A DNA stretch of 47,786 bases from a virus, in the IMG/VR virus record IMGVR_UViG_3300017917_000808, positions 1-47,786 of that record, one strand, 5' to 3'. Positions 7,990-16,587 of this stretch are shown here, in pieces (the first letter of the stretch is position 1; each line of letters opens with the position of its first letter). A model generated the notes under the pieces. The model did not search any database and was not told the DNA's origin. It saw only the letters and a program-made list of their open reading frames with translations. A program made the translations under genes and the position numbers.

Positions 7990-8524
7990 TATCTTTAAAA
8001 TTCTTGAGTCCTTTATTCCAAGGCACTCTACCTTTATTAGCTTTAGATACAGCATCCTTCACTGAGTCCGGTCTTGGAATTCCTTTGTTCCAAGTAGATT
8101 TTCCTTTTTTTGCGGCAGATATCTTAGCCTTCCATTCGTTAGTAAAATCTTCTTTTGTTCGACCAGTTTTTCGTCCCCAGTTATGATGTTGCTCGCCAGT
8201 TACAGATTTTTGAGATTCGATAAACTCTGCTCTGAGACTTTCGTATAAACGTCCCTTAACCTTTTTTCGATGTTGATGGTTATTACACAAATTCATAATA
8301 GCCCAAAGTGCATATACCATTTTTTGCTTTTCTTTTCCAGTATACATTTTGGCAAGTAATAAATGGCATACAAAATGTTCTCTTGGTGTGAGTTTAACCA
8401 AATTATCTTTTCGGTTTGAACCACCGAGTGATTTTGGCACGATGTGGTGCGTTTCAAAAATGGCAGGAACCTCTCTTGACTTAGCACGTTCAATTATGTT
8501 AAAATAAAGTTTACTATAGTTCAT
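7970..8524 (-). CDS. HNH homing endonuclease with NUMOD3-type repeats
   Basis: 184 aa. The HNH core is 'HHIVPKSLGGSNRKDNLVKL' at 26-45 followed by 'REHFVCH' at 48-54, so H26/H27, N41 and H50/H54 are in place. The C-terminal part has two 'WNKG' units (145-148 and 169-172) typical of NUMOD3 DNA-binding repeats. Such free-standing genes cut recipient phage DNA and spread by repair. It lies antisense between gp13 and dexA, overlapping the end of gp13 by 20 nt, and starts 11 nt from the divergent dexA start. A CATAAATA element ends 6 nt before its ATG. Confidence 0.9.
   Translation of the reverse strand: MNYSKLYFNIIERAKSREVPAIFETHHIVPKSLGGSNRKDNLVKLTPREHFVCHLLLAKMYTGKEKQKMVYALWAIMNLCNNHQHRKKVKGRLYESLRAEFIESQKSVTGEQHHNWGRKTGRTKEDFTNEWKAKISAAKKGKSTWNKGIPRPDSVKDAVSKANKGRVPWNKGLKNFKDINRLPR
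8476..8505 (+). promoter_or_regulatory. Possible host-type promoter for dexA inside the antisense HNH gene
   Basis: TTGACT (8476-8481), 18 nt, TAAAAT (8500-8505). It points to the ATG at 8536 with a leader of about 24 nt. Both hexamers match well, but it lies in coding DNA. Confidence 0.3.
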
Positions 8525-8530
8525 ATGAGT

Positions 8531-8538
8531 TATTTATG
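8531..8538 (-). promoter_or_regulatory. Late-promoter-like CATAAATA, 6 nt before the HNH start
   Basis: CATAAATA on the minus strand is followed by ACTCAT and the ATG at 8524. Transcription starting at the usual distance would begin on the start codon. The element overlaps the first codon of dexA on the other strand. Confidence 0.5.
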
Positions 8539-9060
8539 GCAGACATCATGATTGATATTGAAGGATTGGGCACAGGCCCAGACACTACAATCCTAACTAT
8601 TGCCGCACAGTGTTTTGACCCACTGGGCACAGGCTATTATGATCAATATTACTACTGCCGTGTGGACTTAGAAAGCCAAGAAGGCCGTAGCATCCAACAA
8701 AGCACCATAGACTGGTGGGCCACACAACCTCCAGCCGCACGTGATGAAGCTTTTGCCGAAGATGGACGTATTCCGCTAAAACAAGCACTGGAAGAACTAG
8801 GACGGTTAGCTTGGCAAAGTAAACGTATTTGGGCTAATGGTCCTACTTACGATATGAACATACTAGAGCATGCTTACAAGAGTTTAGACATGCACATACC
8901 TTGGCAGTTTTACAATGTACGTGATGCTCGCACGGTATATAGTTTGTACCCAGATTTACCAAAACCACCAACAAGTCATCATGCATTAGAAGACTGTAAG
9001 CGACAGATTGACTTGTTACAACTAACATTAAAACATTTTAATATTAAGGAACTTAGATAG
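8536..9060 (+). CDS. dexA: DexA-like 3'-5' exonuclease
   Basis: 174 aa, related to T4 DexA (227 aa). DEDDh exonuclease residues are visible: D7 and E9 in 'IDIEG', D106 in 'GPTYDMN', H149 and D153 in 'HHALEDC'. The family motif 'STIDWWATQPPAAR' at 56-69 parallels DexA 'STIEWWKNQSPEAR'. It degrades single strands from the 3' end, probably trimming DNA ends in recombination or salvaging nucleotides. The start is 11 nt from the divergent HNH start with no clear Shine-Dalgarno. Its TAG stop overlaps the next GTG start. Confidence 0.88.
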   Translation: MADIMIDIEGLGTGPDTTILTIAAQCFDPLGTGYYDQYYYCRVDLESQEGRSIQQSTIDWWATQPPAARDEAFAEDGRIPLKQALEELGRLAWQSKRIWANGPTYDMNILEHAYKSLDMHIPWQFYNVRDARTVYSLYPDLPKPPTSHHALEDCKRQIDLLQLTLKHFNIKELR

Positions 9061-9818
9061 TGTCTAAAAATGAAGATTGGATGACATTTTACAAAAATGT
9101 AAAAGATCCATCCTGGCCCGACTGCGACCATATCGACGATTTTGTTAAATTACCTACTAATATTCAGCTTGAAATTTTAAGAGACCATTTATTCGACACC
9201 ACTAAACGATTAGTCGATATAGATCGCCTGATACACTCATTTCATGAATCGTATGACACTGATAAAAGTCAACCTGAGTTTTTAAAAAAAATGTTGTTTA
9301 TTTCTGAAGTAATTGGAATGGACAGATGCCAAATTGAACTAAAGGACGTAGTAATACTTTATGCAATGGTTGTTTCGAAACAGCCAAAGTTAGCACTGGA
9401 AATTGGTCGTTTAGCTGGGTGGAGCACGGCAATAATTTCACTGGCTCTTAAAGAGAACGGCGCTGGGCATTTAATTTCAATTGACATTTCTAACATATTA
9501 TTAGGAGTTATAAAACATTTTATTGATCCTTGGGCTACAACACTGGTACACGATAGTAAATTTTTACTAGAATGCAAAGAGATTAAAGATAACAAATTTG
9601 ATTTTGTGTTTATTGACGGCGATCACTCATACGAAATGGTACTTAATGATTTACAAAAGATAAAAGAGATTACAACACCAGGCGCATGGATTTTAATGCA
9701 TGACATTGACATGCCGCCAGTAGCTTTGGCAGTAAACGATTTTTTAGCAGATAACCCTGAATTTGTTGATTGCGGAAATTGTAATGAACATATGAAATTT
9801 TTAATTAGGAGCAAATAA
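9060..9818 (+). CDS. Class I SAM-dependent methyltransferase (Methyltransf_24 type)
   Basis: 252 aa from a GTG that overlaps the dexA stop (TAGTG), with AAGGA 9 nt upstream. The SAM-binding core starts at 'LALEIGRLAGWSTAIISLAL' (111-130), continues with the acidic strand end 'ISIDIS' (139-144) and 'FVFIDGDHSYEMVLNDL' (182-198), then 'PGAWILMHDID'. This order is typical of Methyltransf_24 enzymes, many of which act on sugars or small molecules. The N-terminal 90 residues are unassigned. The target is unknown; it may belong with the other methyltransferases at 35-40 kb. Confidence 0.78.
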   Translation: MSKNEDWMTFYKNVKDPSWPDCDHIDDFVKLPTNIQLEILRDHLFDTTKRLVDIDRLIHSFHESYDTDKSQPEFLKKMLFISEVIGMDRCQIELKDVVILYAMVVSKQPKLALEIGRLAGWSTAIISLALKENGAGHLISIDISNILLGVIKHFIDPWATTLVHDSKFLLECKEIKDNKFDFVFIDGDHSYEMVLNDLQKIKEITTPGAWILMHDIDMPPVALAVNDFLADNPEFVDCGNCNEHMKFLIRSK

Positions 9819-10495
9819 TGATCATTGGAGTATGCGGATTTATTGGAACAGGTAAAGATACCATTGCAGACTATCTTGTAAACATACATCAGTTCAGGCG
9901 AGAATCCTTTGCTAACACGCTTAAAGATGCAGTGGCCGCAGTATTCCAGTGGGACCGAGAATTATTAGAAGGACGTACTAAACACAGCCGTGCCTGGCGT
10001 GAGCAACGGGACGAATGGTGGAGCACACGTTTAGGACGGGACATCACACCACGCTGGGTTCTACAATATTGGGGCACAGAAGTGTTCCGTCAAGGATTCC
10101 ATGACGATATTTGGATTGCCAGTTTAGAAAATAAACTGCGTAAAACTACAGATGATATTGTGGTAAGCGACTGTCGCTTTCCTAACGAAATCAAGGCTAT
10201 TAAACAAGCTGGGGGTAAAGTTATTAGAGTGGTACGTGGCCCAGATCCAGAGTGGTATAAAATAGCCGAAGCAGTAAACACTGGCCCTAAACATGCCGCT
10301 TGGAGTTTGTCTAAAACAGCTCTAGCCAAGTACAATGTACATGCCAGCGAAACTGCCTGGGTTGGTACTAATTTTGATGCAGTAATTGATAACAATGGCA
10401 CATTAGATCACATGTACCAACAGCTTAACGATCTGGTTCTAGATCTCCAGGCCGCCAAGGTAGATCCTGCTTCTGAACCTCTACAACACAGTTAA
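9818..10495 (+). CDS. gp1: Deoxynucleoside monophosphate kinase gp1
   Basis: 225 aa. The P-loop 'GFIGTGKDT' is at 7-15, followed by 'FRRESFANTLKDAVAAVF', the base-recognition region 'TPRWVLQYWGTEVFR' and 'DCRFPNEIKAI', all as in T4 gene 1 dNMP kinase. The enzyme phosphorylates dNMPs for phage DNA synthesis. AGGAG 6 nt upstream supports the ATG, which overlaps the previous TAA by one base. The last 71 nt overlap an antisense gene. Confidence 0.88.
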   Translation: MIIGVCGFIGTGKDTIADYLVNIHQFRRESFANTLKDAVAAVFQWDRELLEGRTKHSRAWREQRDEWWSTRLGRDITPRWVLQYWGTEVFRQGFHDDIWIASLENKLRKTTDDIVVSDCRFPNEIKAIKQAGGKVIRVVRGPDPEWYKIAEAVNTGPKHAAWSLSKTALAKYNVHASETAWVGTNFDAVIDNNGTLDHMYQQLNDLVLDLQAAKVDPASEPLQHS

Positions 10496-10772
10496 GACAC
10501 ACAGTTCTAAGATTGTAGCCGGTAACATTGTTTAAATTACCGTCTATATGATAGACTAATAATTGGGCAGGATGTTTTGCTTTAAACCCACAGCGATCAC
10601 ATGTGGGTTTTTTCTTATAACCAGCTGACTTCCAGCGTGGATCTGGCACTTTAATTTTACGATTGCGTTTGATACAAAACTCACAACGACTTCTATAATG
10701 AGGCTCATCATCCTTGTAGTAATTTATAGCACAGAAACGTTGTTGACAAGCTGGGCATAATGGTCTTTTCAT
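10425..10772 (-). CDS. Small zinc-binding, HNH-like protein
   Basis: 115 aa with four Cys pairs: C6/C9, C30/C33, C58/C61 and C92/C95. Between the last two pairs 'YHIDGNLNN' (74-82) and 'YNLRTVCLNC' (86-95) give an HNH-like His/Asn arrangement inside a zinc ribbon. Similar small proteins occur in T4-like aquatic phages. It may be a nuclease or a DNA-binding regulator; without the first catalytic His pair I would not call it a homing endonuclease. It overlaps the 3' end of gp1 by 71 nt antisense. CTTAAATA ends 4 nt before its ATG. Confidence 0.65.
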   Translation of the reverse strand: MKRPLCPACQQRFCAINYYKDDEPHYRSRCEFCIKRNRKIKVPDPRWKSAGYKKKPTCDRCGFKAKHPAQLLVYHIDGNLNNVTGYNLRTVCLNCVVEVQKQDLPWRPGDLEPDR

Positions 10773-10776
10773 ACAG

Positions 10777-10784
10777 TATTTAAG
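10777..10784 (-). promoter_or_regulatory. Late-like CTTAAATA, 4 nt before the start
   Basis: CTTAAATA then CTGT then the ATG at 10772 on the minus strand. It is a weaker match to TATAAATA, but the same leaderless geometry is seen at several other genes. Confidence 0.3.
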
Positions 10785-10834
10785 ACTAAACCTTTGCCAA
10801 AGGGCAGTAATCTACCAGTCTTTTTACCTTTTCC

Positions 10835-10842
10835 AATAAATA
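10835..10842 (+). promoter_or_regulatory. Late-promoter-like AATAAATA before tail sheath
   Basis: AATAAATA lies 26 nt before the sheath ATG at 10869, followed by the purine-rich ribosome site AAAAAGGA. Position and sequence fit a T4-type late promoter. Confidence 0.55.
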
Positions 10843-10868
10843 TTAACAACTTAGAAAAAGGATTTACT

Positions 10869-13800
10869 ATGGCACTAACATCACCTGGCGTAGAGATTAC
10901 ATTAATTGACGAAAGTCAATACATTCCTGCCGCAACAAATTCAGTACCTTACATTTTAATCGCGACTGCTCAAAACAAAGTTAGCGGAACAGGTACAGGT
11001 GTTGCCGCTGGTACATTAAAAGCCAACGCAAACAAACCTTATTTGATCACAAGTCAACGTGACTTGTCGGCAACATTTGGTGTACCGTTCTTTTACAAGA
11101 CCACAGCTGGTACTCCAATTAACGGATATGAATTAAACGAATACGGCTTGTTAGCCGCATACTCAGCATTAGGCGTAACCAATCAAGCATACGTTCAACG
11201 TGCTGATATTGACTTAACAGAATTAACAGCCAGTTTAACACGTCCAACTGGTAATCCATCAAATGGTACTTACTGGTTAGACACAGCTAATAGTTTATGG
11301 GGTATCTTCCAGTGGAATATTACCACAGGTGCCTTTACAAATCAAGTGCCTTTAGTAATCACCAGTTCTACACAATTGGACGGTACGGTACCATTACAAA
11401 GTTTAGGTAACATTGGATCATATGCTATTAACGCAACTAACGTTTACTTGCCAGCTTATTACAAACGTGGCGGCCCAAGTAATGCCAGCGACTATGCTCC
11501 AACAACATTAACAGACTTATACGGTACTTGGGTATTAGTTGGTAGTGACGATTGGAAAACAGCTTGGCCAACAATCACCGGCACACTAGCTCCTGCTAGT
11601 TTAACAGCTGGTAATAGTATTGACATTAACGGTACAACAGTAGCAGTACCAGCAGGCCCCAATAATACTGTTGTTGGGTTGGCCACCGCAATTAATACTG
11701 CGGCTATTGCAGGTGTTTATGCCGCTGTTATCGATGGCAAGTTAAACTTGTATTCTGATAGCACTACAACATTCCAGGACAGTGCTGAAACCGCAGGTGG
11801 CGCAATTTACATTAATAACGTAAGTGGAACACCATTGACAGCATTGGGTATTACTGCCGCTAACACATACTTGGCACCAATCTTCCAAACTGGTACTAAC
11901 TATCAAACTCCACGTTGGAGAAGTACTGATGCTGAACCAGCTCCGACTGGATCAGTATTCCAAAAGACTAATGCAGTTAACTTAGGTACTAATTTAGTTC
12001 TTAAGAAGTACAACACAGCATTAGGAACCTTTATTCAACAATCAGTTCCAGTTTATGCCAGTTTGAATGCCGCAATTTATGCGTTGGATCCAAGCGGTGG
12101 TGGCAAGAATATCGCTGCCAATAGCACAATCGCTATTACCAATGCCGCTTATAACAATCCAGCCACTTATGGCATGACGGTATATGAACAATATACTACA
12201 GGTCAATTGGTTGCCACTGGTAATACCACAACACCTGGACCATTTATTAATGGTCAAACATTTACAATCAGCGCCAGTGTTCCAGGATCGGCAACATTGT
12301 CAACTCCTGTAACTGCCACAGTAAATGGCACAACAGCTACAGATTTTGTTCAAGCTGTTCAAGATGCCGCTGGTGTAGCTGGTATTTCTGCTTATGTTAA
12401 CGCTGAAGTTAGTAGCAGTGGTGCTATTGTGTTTACACACAGCGCCGGTGGTATTATTCAGTTAGACAACACATCAATTAGTGGTAATCCATTGTCATTG
12501 GCAGGATTTACAACCAGTGTTAAATTTGTACTAGAAGGTGCAAGTGGATCAATTATTTTAACCAACTTTGTTGGTACACCTTGGTTCACATACACATCTA
12601 GTTCTACTGCACCAAATCAAGATCCGGCAGATGGTCGTTTGTGGTATTATGCTACTACTACAGAAGCAGATATCATGATTCAAAACAACGGTCAATGGGT
12701 AGGATATCAAAACGTAACAAATGATGTACGTGGTGATAATCTTTCATTAACCAATGCCAGTGGTCCAATTTTTAGTGCTACTGCTCCAACTATTCAATCA
12801 GATGGAACTACTGCACTACAGTATGGTGACTTATGGATCAATACTAGTGATTTAGAAAATTATCCAGTGCTCAGCCGTTGGTCAAATGTTGATGGTGTAG
12901 ATCAATGGGTATTAATTGATAACACTGATCAAACAACAGAAAATGGTATCTTGTTTGCTGATGCACGTTGGGCACCTAACGGTACTACTAACCCAGTTAC
13001 AGGTAATATTCCAACTATTACAAGTTTGTTAACATCAAACTATTTGGATTTAGATGCACCAAACCCATTGTTATATCCACAAGGTATGTTGTTGTTCAAC
13101 ACACGTCGTAGTGGTTACAACGTTAAGAGTTTCCAGGTTGATTATTTCAATCCAACAACATTTAACATTCCAAGTTACGATAATGGTACAAGCTATGCAA
13201 TTGGTGATAAAGTATTGTACAATGCTGTTGTTTATGTTGCTATTGCTAGTGGCTCAGGCAATTTACCAACTAACACAAGCTTCTGGTCTCCGTTGGTTAC
13301 CAATGCCTGGGTAACTGCCAGTGGTAATCGCAATGATGGTAGTCCATACATGGGTCGTCAAGCTCAGAGAGCATTGATTGTAGCCGCATTGAAGTCTGGT
13401 ATTGATTCTAGCGTAGAAATTCGCGAAGAGCAACGTCAATTTAACTTAATTGCTTGCCCAGAGTATCCAGAGTTGATGCCTAACATGGTTGTATTAAACA
13501 ATGACCGTGCTAACACAGCATTCGTTATTGGTGATACACCAATGCGCTTGCCTAACGATGCTACAAGCATTAATAATTGGGCAACCAACGCAATGAATCA
13601 AACATTTACAAACGAATCTGGTTTAGTAACGTCTGACACATACTTAGGTATGTTCTATCCAAGTTGCCAAACTTCAGACTTAAGTGGTACAGCAGTTGTA
13701 CAACCACCAAGTCACATGATGATTCGTACAATCATTCGCAGTGACTCAGTTGCTTATCCTTGGTTAGCACCTGCTGGTACACGTCGTGGTGTAATTGACA

Positions 13801-14318
13801 ATGCCGCACGTATTGGTTATATTAACGCTTTAACAGGTGAGTTTGTAACTATTGGTGTAAATCAAGGTTTACGTGATGTGTTGTATCAAAACAGTATCAA
13901 CCCAATTACATTTGTTCCTGGTGTTGGTATTACTAACTTTGGTAACAAGACAGCTACATCAACAAGCACAGCAATGAACCGTATTAACGTGTCTCGTTTG
14001 GTTGTGTTTATCCGTAGCAGATTGGCAGAAATTGCTAAACAGTTCTTGTTTGAACCAAATGATCAGATCACACGTAACGAGATCTCCAATGCTATTAACA
14101 GCTTGATGATCGACTTGGTAAACAAGCGTGGTATCTATGACTACTTGGTAGTTTGTGATCTATCAAACAACACACCAGCACGTATTGATGCTAACGAGTT
14201 GTGGGTAGATATTGCTATCGAACCAGTCAAGGCAGTTGAATTCATTTACATTCCATTGCGCTTAAAGAACACTGGAGAGATTGCCGCAAGTTTGGCTACT
14301 ACAGCACAAACAGCTTAA
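10869..14318 (+). CDS. gp18: Tail sheath protein gp18, greatly enlarged
   Basis: 1149 aa, against 659 in T4. The start is the ATG at 10869, just after AAGGA, where 'MALTSPGVEI' matches the conserved sheath N-terminus; an in-frame TTG at 10794 is less likely. The contractile core is clear at the end: 'MGRQAQRALIVAALKSG' (about 827-843), 'PAGTRRGVIDNAARIGY', 'NRINVSRLVVFIRSRLAEIA' and 'VDIAIEPVKAVEFIYIPLRL'. Between roughly 100 and 820 lie inserted beta-rich domains, with repeated 'LWxxxxTxxxx' units and, at about 770-809, a module (SYAIGDKVLYNAVVYVA ... FWSPL) like CBM5/12 chitin-binding folds. The insertions probably decorate the outside of the sheath. Confidence 0.92.
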   Translation: MALTSPGVEITLIDESQYIPAATNSVPYILIATAQNKVSGTGTGVAAGTLKANANKPYLITSQRDLSATFGVPFFYKTTAGTPINGYELNEYGLLAAYSALGVTNQAYVQRADIDLTELTASLTRPTGNPSNGTYWLDTANSLWGIFQWNITTGAFTNQVPLVITSSTQLDGTVPLQSLGNIGSYAINATNVYLPAYYKRGGPSNASDYAPTTLTDLYGTWVLVGSDDWKTAWPTITGTLAPASLTAGNSIDINGTTVAVPAGPNNTVVGLATAINTAAIAGVYAAVIDGKLNLYSDSTTTFQDSAETAGGAIYINNVSGTPLTALGITAANTYLAPIFQTGTNYQTPRWRSTDAEPAPTGSVFQKTNAVNLGTNLVLKKYNTALGTFIQQSVPVYASLNAAIYALDPSGGGKNIAANSTIAITNAAYNNPATYGMTVYEQYTTGQLVATGNTTTPGPFINGQTFTISASVPGSATLSTPVTATVNGTTATDFVQAVQDAAGVAGISAYVNAEVSSSGAIVFTHSAGGIIQLDNTSISGNPLSLAGFTTSVKFVLEGASGSIILTNFVGTPWFTYTSSSTAPNQDPADGRLWYYATTTEADIMIQNNGQWVGYQNVTNDVRGDNLSLTNASGPIFSATAPTIQSDGTTALQYGDLWINTSDLENYPVLSRWSNVDGVDQWVLIDNTDQTTENGILFADARWAPNGTTNPVTGNIPTITSLLTSNYLDLDAPNPLLYPQGMLLFNTRRSGYNVKSFQVDYFNPTTFNIPSYDNGTSYAIGDKVLYNAVVYVAIASGSGNLPTNTSFWSPLVTNAWVTASGNRNDGSPYMGRQAQRALIVAALKSGIDSSVEIREEQRQFNLIACPEYPELMPNMVVLNNDRANTAFVIGDTPMRLPNDATSINNWATNAMNQTFTNESGLVTSDTYLGMFYPSCQTSDLSGTAVVQPPSHMMIRTIIRSDSVAYPWLAPAGTRRGVIDNAARIGYINALTGEFVTIGVNQGLRDVLYQNSINPITFVPGVGITNFGNKTATSTSTAMNRINVSRLVVFIRSRLAEIAKQFLFEPNDQITRNEISNAINSLMIDLVNKRGIYDYLVVCDLSNNTPARIDANELWVDIAIEPVKAVEFIYIPLRLKNTGEIAASLATTAQTA

Positions 14319-14340
14319 TAGTTATGCATAAGCAAGTAAG

Positions 14341-14384
14341 AATAGGGCTCGAAATGGGCCCTATTTTTTTCGGCCTCAAAGGCC
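14341..14384 (+). terminator. Rho-independent terminator after tail sheath, with a second small hairpin
   Basis: AATAGGGC (14341-14348) pairs with GCCCTATT (14358-14365) around a 9-nt loop, followed by seven T (14364-14370). A second hairpin GGCCT-CAA-AGGCC (14372-14384) follows at once and touches the next late promoter element. This would separate the abundant sheath message from the tube message. Confidence 0.8.
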
Positions 14385-14391
14385 ATAAATA
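14384..14391 (+). promoter_or_regulatory. Late-promoter-like CATAAATA before tail tube
   Basis: CATAAATA is 20 nt before the gp19 ATG at 14412, directly after the sheath terminator; AGGAG at 14401-14405 is the ribosome site. Confidence 0.6.
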
Positions 14392-14411
14392 ATATTATAT
14401 AGGAGAACAAA

Positions 14412-15029
14412 ATGGCCGTTTCATCACTAACAAGAATGACAGTGCCTTTAGCAAGCGATCAGAGTCAAAGTACTCAAGGCTTGTTAATGCCGAAACTTAA
14501 ATATCGCTTTAGAGTGATATTTGAAAACTTTGGTGTATCAACACCACGTACAGAATTAACAAAACAAGTTATGGATTTTACACGTCCTAGCTTGACATTT
14601 GCTGATATCGACGTTCCAATTTACAATTCAACTATTCGTTTGGCTGGCAAGCATACTTGGGACAATCTTACTTGCCAATTGCGAGACGATGCCGCTGGTA
14701 ATGTTTCAAGATTAGTTGGTGAACAGTTACAGAAGCAATTGGACTTTATGGAACAAGCAAGTGCTAGTTCTGGTATCGATTACAAGTTCTTAACACGCTT
14801 TGAAGTGTTAGATGGTGGTAACGGTACTGCTGAACCGATTGCATTAGAAACATGGGAAATTTATGGTTGCTACCTACAAGGCGTAAACTATAATGGCATG
14901 GACTACGGTGCAAGCGAAGCAGTTACAGTTTCGATGACCATCCGATTTGATAATGCTCTTCAGACCCCAGCCGGTTCTGGTGTTGGTGCTACTGTAGGCA
15001 GAACACTAGGCGACGTTGCAACAGGCTAA
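14412..15029 (+). CDS. gp19: Tail tube protein gp19
   Basis: 205 aa. 'LKYRFRVIFENFGV' (29-42), 'KQVMDFTRPSLTFADIDVPI' (51-70) and the C-terminal 'YGASEAVTVSMTIRFDNA' are typical of gp19-type tube subunits, which polymerise as hexameric rings inside the sheath and conduct DNA. AGGAG 6 nt upstream supports the start. It has its own late-type promoter after the sheath terminator, fitting the need for many copies. Confidence 0.9.
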   Translation: MAVSSLTRMTVPLASDQSQSTQGLLMPKLKYRFRVIFENFGVSTPRTELTKQVMDFTRPSLTFADIDVPIYNSTIRLAGKHTWDNLTCQLRDDAAGNVSRLVGEQLQKQLDFMEQASASSGIDYKFLTRFEVLDGGNGTAEPIALETWEIYGCYLQGVNYNGMDYGASEAVTVSMTIRFDNALQTPAGSGVGATVGRTLGDVATG

Positions 15030-15037
15030 TACTTAAG

Positions 15038-16222
15038 ATGTCTTTCGGCCAAGACTTCCTTAAAGGGTTCTTTGGCGCCGATGGTCTTAAAGATTACGCC
15101 CACGCCGCTAAAACCTTTGAATCAAATGGGTACGAGCTAGCCCCTCGTACCAAATTCCTATTCCACGTTTACTTTACTATTAACTTGATTAACGTTCCTG
15201 CGTTGCGCCAGGTGTTTGGTAATGAGGATGTGGCCACAATAGGACTGTTGGTTAAAAACATCCAGCTACCTAATTACACTATTAGCGTTGATACATTAAA
15301 TCAGTACAATAGAAAACGTAACGTACAAACTAAAATAGATTACAATCCAGTTACTTGTGAATTCCACGATGACGGTGGTGATTTAATTCGCAACATGTGG
15401 TACAACTATTTCAGTTACTACTACAAAGACCCAAGTCAAAAGTATGATGGTGTGACCAATCAAAATGGTATCATGGGTGCTCTAATGGGTACACCACAAG
15501 GATTCAATTACAATGCTCGTGATATCTATGATCAATCACGTGTGGTCAATGATTGGGGTTATATTGGCGAGAGTTACGGTGATGGATATAGCTTTCCACC
15601 CGGTGGCGCATTGAGCAATGCTGGTAAGCCTCCCTTCTTCCGCGACATTAGAATTTTTGGTCTAAATCAACATCGTTTCGCTGAATATGTATTGATCAAT
15701 CCAATGATTACAGAATGGCAACATGATACATATGATTACAGTCAAGACAATGGTATCATGAGTCACAGAATGACCATGAAATATGAAACTGTAAAATACT
15801 TTTCTGGCGCAATCGGAGCAAGTCGTCCTGATACATTTGTCGAAGGATTCGCTGACCCAGCATATTATGATACTGTTCGAAGCGCATTAGCACGTCCAGG
15901 ATCAACTGCTACAGTATTAGGTCAAGGTGGATTGTTAGACACCGGTATTGGTATTGTTGAAGATTTACAAAGTGGTGGTATGGCAGGTTTAATTGGTGCA
16001 GTACAAAAAGCCGGAACTGCATACTACACTTGGAAAGACAAAAATATTCGTAGCGTGGTTAATGAAGAAGTTAATCAAGCTGTGAGAAATACAGTTCGTG
16101 GTAGTTTACCAGGTGCTACTCGAGCTGCCATTGGAACAACCCGTCCACCGACCGGTGCTCAAGCAGTCGGCATTAATGCTCAAGATGGTATCTTCTTTCC
16201 AACCCCACCTAGGAATGTATAA
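15038..16222 (+). CDS. Second tail-tube-like protein (tube initiator or baseplate-tube type)
   Basis: 394 aa. The region 40-260 shares the gp19-family plan: 'PRTKFLFHVYFTINLINV' (36-53), 'LLVKNIQLPNYTISVDTLNQ' (70-89), 'VTCEFHDDGGDLIRNMWYNY', and later 'EWQHDTYDYSQDNGIMSHRMTMKYE'. It is about twice the length of a tube subunit, with a Gly-rich, weakly hydrophobic C-terminal third. In T4, gp48 and gp54 are longer relatives of gp19 that start the tube on the baseplate; this could be such a protein. It begins 8 nt after gp19. Family recognition is firm, the exact counterpart is not. Confidence 0.7.
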   Translation: MSFGQDFLKGFFGADGLKDYAHAAKTFESNGYELAPRTKFLFHVYFTINLINVPALRQVFGNEDVATIGLLVKNIQLPNYTISVDTLNQYNRKRNVQTKIDYNPVTCEFHDDGGDLIRNMWYNYFSYYYKDPSQKYDGVTNQNGIMGALMGTPQGFNYNARDIYDQSRVVNDWGYIGESYGDGYSFPPGGALSNAGKPPFFRDIRIFGLNQHRFAEYVLINPMITEWQHDTYDYSQDNGIMSHRMTMKYETVKYFSGAIGASRPDTFVEGFADPAYYDTVRSALARPGSTATVLGQGGLLDTGIGIVEDLQSGGMAGLIGAVQKAGTAYYTWKDKNIRSVVNEEVNQAVRNTVRGSLPGATRAAIGTTRPPTGAQAVGINAQDGIFFPTPPRNV

Positions 16223-16587
16223 TGAGTACTATTAACGAAACCAATTTTAAAGTTGATCAAACTGTTAGAATTTTTGATCAGTTTTATCGTTATGAAGCCA
16301 ACGTTCCTGCAGATGAGTACGATATTGTTTACAGTTATTTCCGCAGTGTGTTTACTACTGATCAGGCAGCGGCTAACTTTACCAGTTCATTATTTCAAGT
16401 GGCTAGCGAAACCAATGTTCCTGCAACTGATTTGCTAAAAACATTCCAAGGTCAGGGAACCGATCAAATGCAATTGACTATTACTATGGCTTACTATCTT
16501 AACAGCATTCGTAGCCCAGCTACGTTGTTAGGAGTGTTAACACCAACAACTCCTAATTATTGGACAGCCAGAAACGTAAGACAATGA
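16222..16587 (+). CDS. Small putative virion protein
   Basis: 121 aa, started at an ATG overlapping the previous stop (TAATG). It is helical in the middle ('DEYDIVYSYFRSVFTTDQAA') with no motif I can name. Its position between a tube-like protein and gp4, and the tight coupling to both, suggest a structural or assembly role. Its stop overlaps the gp4 start in an ATGA junction. Confidence 0.6.
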   Translation: MSTINETNFKVDQTVRIFDQFYRYEANVPADEYDIVYSYFRSVFTTDQAAANFTSSLFQVASETNVPATDLLKTFQGQGTDQMQLTITMAYYLNSIRSPATLLGVLTPTTPNYWTARNVRQ

